6,881 nt of DNA. It comes from Puniceicoccales bacterium (GTDB lineage Bacteria; Verrucomicrobiota; Verrucomicrobiae; Opitutales; LL51). The notes below the pieces were generated by a model that had not been told where the DNA came from, ran no database searches, and saw nothing but the letters and a program-made list of their open reading frames with translations. Positions 1-5,090 of the stretch are shown here, piece after piece. The stretch lies in NCBI GenBank assembly GCA_031259625.1, contig JAIRLG010000026.1:1-6881 (forward strand), read 5' to 3'. A program made the translations under genes and the position numbers. Numbering within the stretch: position 1 is the stretch's first letter; each line of letters starts with the position of its first letter.

Positions 1-599
1 ATCTTCTTGATCACGGCGTACAGCGTCGTCGATTTGCCGGAACCGGTGGGGCCCGCGACCAGGATCATCCCGTTGGAGGCATTCATCATCATGTCGATCT
101 CGATGGCCTGCTCCTCCGAGGCGCCCAGGGACTGCAGATCCGTGGTCTTGTCGTCGTGCTCCAGGATGCGCAGCACCACGCTCTCGCCCCAGTAACTGGG
201 AATCACCGAGACCCGGAAGTCGAAGAATTGACCCGCGTGCTCGAAGGCGAAGCGGCCATCCTGGGGCACCCGCCGCTCGTCCAGGCGCAGGTGGGCGAGT
301 AGCTTGATGCGCGTCACCAAGCCGCTGTGCAGGGTATTGGGCACATCGGTGATCTTTTTCAAAACCCCATCGATGCGGTAGCGCACGACGAGCAGCTTCT
401 TGAAGCACTCGAAGTGGACATCGGAGGCCCGCATGTCGATGGCCCGGTGCAACCAGTAGTCCAGAAATTCCTCCGGATTGGAGTGGGAAATCCTTTGACC
501 CTGATGGCCCCGCTGCAGGCTCTCCTGGGACGATACGGGCAGCTCATAGGCCACCCGTTCCTCAAAGACATTACCTAATAACTGCCGCCACTTTCCCAT
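1..599 (-). CDS. PilB/GspE-family secretion or type IV pilus assembly ATPase, N-terminal part (runs off the left edge)
   Basis: This is a hexameric traffic ATPase of the PilB/GspE (type II secretion / type IV pilus) family, which powers pseudopilus or pilus assembly at the inner face of the cytoplasmic membrane. The 199 codons seen show ASDVHFE (residues 58-64), the RYRIDGVL motif (73-80), QDGRF (113-117), SVIPSYWGE (131-139) and a Walker A motif GPTGSGKST (183-191). The Walker B, Asp and His boxes would lie beyond the window. The ATG at 597-599 is the only upstream choice, because an in-frame TAG lies four codons earlier (609-611). Only about 45 residues precede the ATPase core, so the usual N1/MshEN domain of PilB, roughly 150 residues, is absent. 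PilB, GspE and a PilT-like member cannot be separated here; the N2-like region before Walker A favours PilB/GspE. The 582 bases upstream hold two structured repeats. Confidence 0.9.
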   Translation of the reverse strand, partial: MGKWRQLLGNVFEERVAYELPVSSQESLQRGHQGQRISHSNPEEFLDYWLHRAIDMRASDVHFECFKKLLVVRYRIDGVLKKITDVPNTLHSGLVTRIKLLAHLRLDERRVPQDGRFAFEHAGQFFDFRVSVIPSYWGESVVLRILEHDDKTTDLQSLGASEEQAIEIDMMMNASNGMILVAGPTGSGKSTTLYAVIKK

Positions 600-654
600 C
601 CCTAGCCCCTACAGGTTTTCGCCAGCTGCGCTCCGGTGCTCGCGGGAGCTGTCT

Positions 655-756
655 GGGGCCGCCTTTGGGCCCTACGGGCCCCGGCGCCCGCTCCGCGGGC
701 GCCGCGGGAGAGGCAGGGAAAGGAACTTTCCCTGCCTCTCCCGCAAAGGCGGCCCC
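655..756. repeat. Three-hairpin (cloverleaf) palindromic element, copy A
   Basis: A perfect 13-bp closing stem (655-667 with 744-756) encloses three hairpins with 3-base loops. Hairpin 1 is 668-672/676-680 (loop TAC), hairpin 2 is 682-691/695-704 (loop TCC), and hairpin 3 is an 18-bp perfect stem, 705-722/726-743 (loop GAA). Almost every base is paired. It aligns without gaps to the copy at 3940-4043, with 94 of 102 positions identical. No clear target-site duplication flanks it. It has no tRNA hallmarks and encodes no transposase, so it is best described as a small non-autonomous or structural dispersed repeat of unknown origin. Confidence 0.9.
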
Positions 757-871
757 CATTACCTTCCTCCCTCGGGGACAAGCCCCCATCCTCACTGAAA
801 AATATCTCCTCCAAAACCCCGCTCCAAATTTTCTCGACAATTCTATGACTTTCTACCGAAGGACAAGGCTC

Positions 872-976
872 AAAAAAGGGGGAACGGCTGTCTTTGGATC
901 CCTTCGGGATCGCCCGCGCAGCGGGCCCCAAGAGGAGGATGAAAATGCTTCTTCATCCTCCTCTTGCAAAGACAGC
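872..976 (-). terminator. Possible rho-independent terminator of the infC-amidase-mcsAB operon
   Basis: Read on the minus strand, the cloverleaf element B is followed nine bases later by a run of six T (872-877). It lies about 200 bases past the mcsB stop and upstream of pilB, a sensible place for transcription to end. The stem is long but branched, and the gap before the T-run is larger than in a textbook terminator, so this is only a candidate. Confidence 0.25.
887..976. repeat. Three-hairpin (cloverleaf) palindromic element, divergent copy B
   Basis: A perfect 10-bp closing stem (887-896 with 967-976) encloses hairpin 1 (GATCCC, loop TTC, GGGATC; 897-911), hairpin 2 (GCCCGC, loop GCA, GCGGGC; 912-926) and hairpin 3 (15 bp, 929-943/952-966, 8-base loop). 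The layout matches the copies at 655 and 3940, including the CTTTG/CAAAG end of the closing stem and a GCCCGC/GCGGGC second arm. The outer part of the closing stem and the whole third arm differ in sequence while staying perfectly paired. GGGGAA lies close to both ends (about 879-884 and 977-982) and might be a target duplication, but this is weak. Confidence 0.8.
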
Positions 977-1030
977 GGGGAAAAGACCCATTCGTGAGGA
1001 ATCCGCGCGCTTCTGTTGAAATCCCGCGTG

Positions 1031-1150
1031 GGGCATCGTTTATTGAATTTCAACAGCGGCCCTTGGATCTCGGGGAGGTAATGGAATTCAAAAGGGCTCG
1101 TCCATCGAATTTCAAGAGGGAATCAAAGGGGCTCGTTCGTTGAATTTCAA
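1031..1150. repeat. Short direct repeats built on the near-palindrome TTGAATTTCAA
   Basis: Three copies of a 22-23 base unit, approximately GGGCTCGT, 3 bases, TTGAATTTCAA, lie at 1031-1053, 1094-1115 and 1129-1150. The last two are 35 bases apart and extend the match to about 30 bases, including AAAGGGGCTCG. A partial inverted copy (TTGAAAT) lies near 1015. The 11-base core is a near-perfect inverted repeat, TTGAA-T-TTCAA, as expected of a dimeric regulator site. They lie just downstream of mcsB and over 430 bases upstream of pilB. A regulatory role or a degenerate repeat are both possible. Confidence 0.6.
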
Positions 1151-1181
1151 GGGTAATGAAACCCCGAGGGCGTGGCGGGAG

Positions 1182-2261
1182 CTAGGGATTTTTCGGCCGC
1201 ATCGGCCGCGCCTCCGTCGTGATGAAGGACTTCACGTAGCGGGCTCGTTCCGCCTCCTCCCGCTCCCGCGGGAGATCATTTTCTCCCAGACAGACCCGAA
1301 AGGTTCCGCCGAGCAGCTGGCGGGCCCAGTGGTCGATCCGCGATAGCCAGTCCTTCGGCAGGTATCCGCCGGCGGCGGCCCCTCTCAGCTGCGAGAGGCA
1401 GTGGAGGGCCTCTGCCGCCCCCAGCAGCTGGCAGGAGAACAGAGTGCCCCAGGCGCGGTTCACGCGGTCCCAAATCCTCAGGTTCTGCTTCTGCCAGAGC
1501 CGGTTCCGTTCGACACTTTCCCGGTCTCGGATGAGGACGACCGCTTCCCGCAGGCGGCGCAGGGCCTCGGCCGGTGGAGTCGAAGGCACATCGTGAAGGA
1601 TCCTCACGACGGGCAGCAGTTCGAGGGCTACGAAGCCGTATTCCGGACAAGTTTTCAGTCCCAGCGATGGCAGCTCGGCCATCGTCTGCTCGTAGAGCGC
1701 ACTCTCGACGAGGACCGGCAGATGCAGCGTGACCGAAGCGACCAGGCCGCTCCCCCATTCCCTGGAGTCCGGCGAGAGATAGCCGTGCTGCGGGGAAAAG
1801 GCGTAGTCGGCCTCCGCCACAGATGAGGCCCAGCGGGAGACCTGTTTCCATAGGCGTTCCAGGCCTAGACCTTTCTGGCAAGCGCTCCAGGAGAGGTGCT
1901 GCTGTCCGCCCAGCCATACGCTGGCATTCCCCTCTTCCTTCAGCAATAAATAGCTTCCCTCGTAACGAGTCGCCTCCAGGGCGGAAATATAGTCCCATTC
2001 CCGCAGCGACCAGCGCTCATCTTCGCCCAGGGACTTGAGGTCGAGGACGAGGCTTCGGCGAAAGGCCGGGAGCTTTCGCAGGCGTGTTGCCCATTTTTGG
2101 CTGAAATCCCGCCGTTCATCCGGACTCAGGCGTTCCGGAAAGGGAAGGTCTCGGAGATTTCGCGAGAGCCGGAGATGAGTCCGCAGGACGACCGGCTCAC
2201 TGGCCGCGTCAGCCCCTTCCTCCGAACGCCGCTTCAGCCAAAAGTCCCGAAGGGCCGTCAC
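1182..2261 (-). CDS. McsB-like protein, probable catalytically inactive ATP:guanido phosphotransferase homologue
   Basis: At 359 residues this matches the usual length of McsB, the protein-arginine kinase that tags proteins for ClpCP (363 residues in B. subtilis). The GTG at 2259-2261 overlaps the mcsA stop as GTGA and sets the N-terminus where McsB begins; the longer open frame to 2687 only reads over mcsA. Family signatures visible include VVLRTHLRLSRN (24-35, for VLSSRIRLARN), ADYAFSPQHGYL (151-162), GSGLVASVTLHLP (170-182), DRVNRAWGTLFSC (265-277) and a GG...ERARYVKSF tail. Key positions are changed. The first Arg of SRIRLARN is His29, the NEEDHIR loop reads GGQQHLS (118-124), the GYLTSCP cysteine position is Asp165, and the RGIYGEGS nucleotide-binding loop is missing from the region around 200-212. 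The fold is probably kept and the kinase activity probably lost. It likely acts with McsA, the gene it is coupled to. Comparison residues are from memory of B. subtilis McsB. Confidence 0.8.
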   Translation of the reverse strand: MTALRDFWLKRRSEEGADAASEPVVLRTHLRLSRNLRDLPFPERLSPDERRDFSQKWATRLRKLPAFRRSLVLDLKSLGEDERWSLREWDYISALEATRYEGSYLLLKEEGNASVWLGGQQHLSWSACQKGLGLERLWKQVSRWASSVAEADYAFSPQHGYLSPDSREWGSGLVASVTLHLPVLVESALYEQTMAELPSLGLKTCPEYGFVALELLPVVRILHDVPSTPPAEALRRLREAVVLIRDRESVERNRLWQKQNLRIWDRVNRAWGTLFSCQLLGAAEALHCLSQLRGAAAGGYLPKDWLSRIDHWARQLLGGTFRVCLGENDLPREREEAERARYVKSFITTEARPMRPKNP

Positions 2262-2779
2262 GGATGCTCTTGTTCCAGCTGCCGGATGCGATCCCGCAGC
2301 ACGGCCGCCGTCTCGAACTGCTCCCGCCGCACCGCGCGCTTCAGCTGCGACTTCAGGAGGGACAGCGCATCGCCGTCGTAGGAGGCGAATCCGGCAAAGG
2401 AGAGGTTGAAGACATAGCCCCGCGCCTCGGCCGGAATGGTATCGGGCAGTTCCTCCCCCTGGGGCCGAGCGGTGGGGAGATGGGGCGCATCCCTCTGCTC
2501 CGGCGGGAGAAATTCCTCCAGACAGCGGCTGCAGCCGATACGCCTGGAGCGGAAAAATTCCTTCCAGCCCATCCCGCAGCCGGAACAGGTCTTGGCCGCG
2601 AGGGAGGCCCAGGCGTGCGACTGCTCCAGAAGCTCGGCGAGCGGGTCTTCCGCCGACGGGTCGCAGCGCTGCGCGCAGGCCGGGCACAATTCCATGCAGA
2701 GGTTCAGGCCGCCATCAGGACGGACGAGGCGCAGCTGGGCCGGTCGTCCGCAGAGCTGACACGGGATGGGGTCTTCCAT
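2258..2779 (-). CDS. mcsA: McsA family protein: zinc-finger and UVR-domain partner of McsB
   Basis: McsA is the small cytoplasmic partner and activator of McsB in bacteria that use arginine phosphorylation. The 173 residues follow the family plan. Paired cysteines occur at C7/C10 and in the stretch C28, C32, C35 and C39; a second module, CSGCGMGWKEFFRSRRIGC (65-83) with C86, closely matches the McsA CPxCGMTFxxFxxxGRFGC signature; and a C-terminal UVR helix pair ends in REQFETAAVLRDRIRQLEQE (152-171). The zinc-binding cysteines look intact. The ATG at 2777-2779 lies 33 bases after the amidase stop, without a clear Shine-Dalgarno sequence. Its TGA overlaps the GTG of the McsB-like gene, so the two are translationally coupled. 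No ctsR or clpC is nearby, unlike the Firmicute operon. Confidence 0.88.
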   Translation of the reverse strand: MEDPIPCQLCGRPAQLRLVRPDGGLNLCMELCPACAQRCDPSAEDPLAELLEQSHAWASLAAKTCSGCGMGWKEFFRSRRIGCSRCLEEFLPPEQRDAPHLPTARPQGEELPDTIPAEARGYVFNLSFAGFASYDGDALSLLKSQLKRAVRREQFETAAVLRDRIRQLEQEHP

Positions 2780-2812
2780 GGGCTGGATTTTTAAATGAAA
2801 ATGCTCGAAAGG

Positions 2813-4117
2813 TCAATGGCCGATGCGCTCCACATTGGCCCTGTATTTCTCGATCCCCTCCACTATCGCCCCGGCGAGCCTCTCGCGATTTTCCGGTTTC
2901 GAAAAAATTTCGAAATCCTGGGCATTGGTCATGAATCCCCCTTCGACCAACACCGAAGGACAGGGATTATTCCTCAAGACCTGGAGGCGCTCCGCCTTGA
3001 TGCCGCGATTTTCCAAATGCGGGAAGGCGTCGTGGAGGCAGGAGGAGAGGGCGTAGGCCTCTATCGTATTGCCGGCCGCAAAGGCGTGATTGGTGACCGA
3101 AACCGAGGCGTTGCCCCTCTGGCGGCCGCCGGCGTGCGTGGCGGGAGCGCCCGGGATGGGAAAGGTGAAAATTTCAAATCCCCTGGCACCGGCGTTGGAA
3201 CAGGCGTTGAAGTGAAGGCTGAGGAACAGGTCCGGCTGGGCCCTTTTCGTCGCCGCCACCCGGTCGGCCAGCGGGACGAATGGATCCCCCTCCCGTGTCA
3301 AAATCACCCGGTAGCCCAGCGAGGACAATCGCTGCCGCAGGCGCTGGACCACGTCCCAGGTCCAGGTCTTCTCGCTGACCCCACGGGCCACGGCACCCGA
3401 ATCCTTGCCCCCGTGACCGGCATCCAGGACGAGGGTTCTCGGCACGGGAATTTTAGCGGCGATGCCCTGCGGATGGATCAAGGGCTGGATCTTCGACTCG
3501 AAATCGGCCCGGCTGACGTAGAGCTCCTGTTTTTCCCGAAGAAAGGGGAAGCCGAGGAAGATCTTGCAGCCGTTGTAGAGGAAGCAACTGCCATCCTGGC
3601 CGAAGGACATCTCCGCTGTGCCCCGGTGGATTTTCAGGCTTCGCGCATCGGGCTTCTCCCAACGGCAATCCGGAGGCAAGGCCGAGGAAAGGGCAAAATA
3701 CTCCCGGCCCTGCCGCCAGATGCGGACGGCCTTGCCCTGGCTGGTGCCCGCAACCTTCGCCGGAACAGGGACGACCGGCTTCCGGAAGGGCCATGCCGAA
3801 AATGATCCGACCTTGCCCCCGCCGAAGTGGCCTGCGCCCAGGGCCCCGACCGAGGCGGAATTCCCGCAGACCGAGCCGGAATTCCCATGGGTGCCGAAGG
3901 ACACGAATGGGCATGAGGAGAATCGGCGGCCGGTGGGTTGGGGGCCGCCTTTGGGCCCTGCGGGCCCTGGCGCCCGCTGCGCGGGCGCCGCGGTAGAGGC
4001 AGGGAAAGTTCCTTTCCCTGCCTCTACCGCAAAGGCGGCCCCCCTTAGCATTGCCACGGGCACAAAGCCGCTCACACAAGCGATTCCAAGGGTCATTAGA
4101 CTGCGACTTCCTCTCAT
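2813..4117 (-). CDS. Secreted N-acetylmuramoyl-L-alanine amidase (Amidase_3), carrying an in-frame palindromic element
   Basis: This zinc enzyme should cleave the amide bond between N-acetylmuramic acid and the stem peptide in the envelope, probably during cell separation. The Amidase_3 domain spans about 226-424, with zinc ligands His235 (DAGHGG), Glu249 and His302 (SLHFNA) and catalytic Glu392 (VLVEGGFMTN). Residues 125-215 form a non-catalytic domain (RIWRQGREYFAL, FLYNGCKIFLGFPF) like those before the amidase in verrucomicrobial homologues I recall. The N-terminus reads as a signal peptide (RGSR, then a hydrophobic core to about residue 22). Residues 25-60 are encoded by the three-hairpin repeat at 3940-4043. 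They add a Gly/Ala/Pro-rich stretch and an AFA sequence that could serve as a cleavage site. The ATG at 4117 is chosen because it keeps the positively charged start of the signal peptide and sits 18 bases after the infC stop. ATG 4096 has a better AGAGGAAG ribosome site and is the alternative. The exact substrate is not shown. Confidence 0.9.
   Translation of the reverse strand: MRGSRSLMTLGIACVSGFVPVAMLRGAAFAVEAGKGTFPASTAAPAQRAPGPAGPKGGPQPTGRRFSSCPFVSFGTHGNSGSVCGNSASVGALGAGHFGGGKVGSFSAWPFRKPVVPVPAKVAGTSQGKAVRIWRQGREYFALSSALPPDCRWEKPDARSLKIHRGTAEMSFGQDGSCFLYNGCKIFLGFPFLREKQELYVSRADFESKIQPLIHPQGIAAKIPVPRTLVLDAGHGGKDSGAVARGVSEKTWTWDVVQRLRQRLSSLGYRVILTREGDPFVPLADRVAATKRAQPDLFLSLHFNACSNAGARGFEIFTFPIPGAPATHAGGRQRGNASVSVTNHAFAAGNTIEAYALSSCLHDAFPHLENRGIKAERLQVLRNNPCPSVLVEGGFMTNAQDFEIFSKPENRERLAGAIVEGIEKYRANVERIGH
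3848..3886. repeat. 21-bp in-frame tandem duplication in the amidase linker
   Basis: Two 18-base blocks (3848-3865 and 3869-3886) differ at a single base and are offset by 21 bases, exactly seven codons. On the minus strand they encode GNSGSVC followed by GNSASVG, within the low-complexity linker between signal peptide and folded domains. The period of seven codons keeps the reading frame. Confidence 0.8.
3940..4043. repeat. Three-hairpin (cloverleaf) palindromic element, copy C, inside the amidase gene
   Basis: A perfect 14-bp closing stem (3940-3953 with 4030-4043) encloses hairpin 1 (loop TGC, 3959-3961), hairpin 2 (3969-3977/3981-3989, loop TGC) and an 18-bp hairpin 3 (3991-4008/4012-4029, loop TTC). 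Compared with 655-756 there are eight differences. Three replace the third loop (GAA to TTC, its reverse complement), two are in the other loops, one turns C-G into T-G at the foot of hairpin 2, and two are the paired change G-C to T-A (3994/4026). On the minus strand it is stop-free in the amidase frame and encodes residues 25-60. Confidence 0.92.
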
Positions 4118-4135
4118 CTCTTCGCCGAAACGGCT

Positions 4136-4765
4136 TTAGGAAGCCTGTGGAGTCGGGGTCGGCGAGTCCGCCTGAGCCGAAGCGACCATAGCCGGCTTAG
4201 GCCTGTTCGCCGAAGGCTTGGGCGAGAACATCACGGCGATTTCGCGGCCGGAAAGGCGGGGCTCCGCATCCGGTGTGCCGTAGGCGCTCAGCTCCGCCAT
4301 GGCCCGCCGGATGATTTCCAGGCCAAAGGCCTGGCGCTCCAGCTCTCGGAATCGCAGGATTAAAGCGATCTTCAGCTTATTTCCCTCCTGGAGGAAGGCG
4401 ATGCCGTGCTTGACCTTGGTCTCGAAGTCGTGGGCCTCGATGTTGAGCCGAAATTTCACCTCCTTCAGCCGAGAAGAGGAGTCCTTCTGGTTCTTCTGCC
4501 GCTTTCCCTCCTCGTACTGGTGCTTGCCGAAATCCGCGATCTTGCAGACGGGCGGATGGGCATTGGCGCTGATCTCGATCAGGTCTAGGCCGCAATCCCT
4601 GGCCAGTCGCAGCGCTTCGCCGAGGGACAAAACGCCCAGCTGCTTCCCCTCCGGATCGATCACCCGCACCGCCTCGGCGCGGATCCGCTCGTTTGTTCGG
4701 ATAAAGGGCTCCCGTGGGCGCTTGCCGTAGGGGGTTCTGGGCCTGAAGGGCGAGGTACCGGACAT
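4136..4765 (-). CDS. infC: Translation initiation factor IF-3
   Basis: IF-3 binds the 30S subunit, prevents premature joining of 50S and checks the start codon. The 209 residues include the N-terminal domain start FIRTNERIRAEAVRVID (21-37), LDLIEISANAHPPVCKIADF (N-domain end), a lysine-rich linker helix (YEEGKRQKNQK) and the C-domain beginning LKEVKFRLNIEAHDFETKVK. The protein exceeds the usual 170-180 residues through an N-terminal extension of about 20 residues and a Pro/Ala/Ser-rich tail after MFSPKP. The ATG at 4763-4765 is chosen because the frame upstream reads into the repeat spacer and lacks IF-3 similarity. It lacks a Shine-Dalgarno sequence; the preceding 25 bases are pyrimidine-rich. 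Where many IF-3 proteins read RFRGRE, this one reads ILRFRELER. It is not followed by rpmI and rplT but by an amidase 18 bases on. Confidence 0.93.
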   Translation of the reverse strand: MSGTSPFRPRTPYGKRPREPFIRTNERIRAEAVRVIDPEGKQLGVLSLGEALRLARDCGLDLIEISANAHPPVCKIADFGKHQYEEGKRQKNQKDSSSRLKEVKFRLNIEAHDFETKVKHGIAFLQEGNKLKIALILRFRELERQAFGLEIIRRAMAELSAYGTPDAEPRLSGREIAVMFSPKPSANRPKPAMVASAQADSPTPTPQAS

Positions 4766-4814
4766 GCAACTAAAAACTGAGAGAAGGAGAATAGGGAGAG
4801 TCGAGGGCCTTGAC

Positions 4815-5058
4815 AATGCTTTTCGTCCCCTCAGCCCCGGCCCATAGAACCCGGCTGCAATTTCTAGAACTCCCGCAACGAAGTGCAAACCGGAAGCCAG
4901 GAACACTGCCGAAGCTTTTCCTAATGCTTTTCATCACCTCAGTGCCCAGCCGACGGACCGAGATAGAAATCCCCAGAACTCCCCCAATCGCAACGAAGTA
5001 TAAACCGGCTCCCGGATTGCAGCAGACCGCAAACCGGGTGCCGGGAACACTGCCGAAG
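4815..5058. repeat. Two diverged tandem copies filling the rpsA-infC spacer
   Basis: Copy 1 (about 4815-4914) and copy 2 (about 4923-5058) share ordered blocks: AATGCTTTTC (4815/4923), AGAACTCCC (4866/4975), GCAACGAAGT with AAACCGG (4875/4990) and an exact 15-base GGAACACTGCCGAAG (4900/5044). The offset grows from 108 to 144 bases, mostly through an insertion of about 29 bases in copy 2, which itself repeats ACCGG and CCGG words. Flanking parts of 4766-5090 hold no supported gene and no clear terminator, so read-through from rpsA into infC is possible. Confidence 0.8.
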
Positions 5059-5090
5059 TTTTTCCCAAGTCAAGCGTCCAAAGCCGAAGA

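Larger units (their letters stand above)
600..1181. other. Intergenic region between the mcsB-like gene and pilB/gspE, rich in repeats
   Basis: I see no convincing gene in these 582 bases. Read on the minus strand from the mcsB stop, the region holds TTGAATTTCAA repeats (1031-1150), a three-hairpin element (887-976) followed by a T-run (872-877), an AT-richer stretch (about 780-870), a second three-hairpin element (655-756) and a short pilB leader. Several frames are open here only because the GC-rich palindromes lack stop codons. A weak promoter-like pair on the minus strand (TTGGAG, 17 bases, TATTTT) lies in the AT-richer stretch and could serve pilB, but the match is poor. Confidence 0.7.

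Noticed and set aside
655..756. tRNA gene, because of the cloverleaf shape
   Set aside because: Stem lengths (13, 5, 10 and 18 bp) and 3-base loops do not fit a tRNA; no T-loop sequence or plausible anticodon arm.
571..840. 89-codon minus-strand frame running through the element at 655-756
   Set aside because: It overlaps the pilB start in another frame, and most of it is the stop-free palindromic repeat; no sign of independent coding.
1031..1150. CRISPR array
   Set aside because: Units are too few and irregular, the two closest copies abut without true spacers, and no cas gene is present.
2262..2687. Longer 501-codon version of the mcsB-like frame
   Set aside because: The extra N-terminus is only the alternative frame of mcsA; the GTG overlapping the mcsA stop gives the normal McsB length.
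2795..3805. 336-codon open frame on the plus strand
   Set aside because: Antisense to the amidase, whose catalytic motifs are clear; no recognisable domain.
4810..4815. TTGACA promoter box on the plus strand
   Set aside because: No matching -10 element at the right spacing and no plus-strand gene downstream.
4766..4906. N-terminal extension of infC to an ATG/GTG-type start at 4906
   Set aside because: The extra 47 residues come from the repeat spacer and have no IF-3 similarity.
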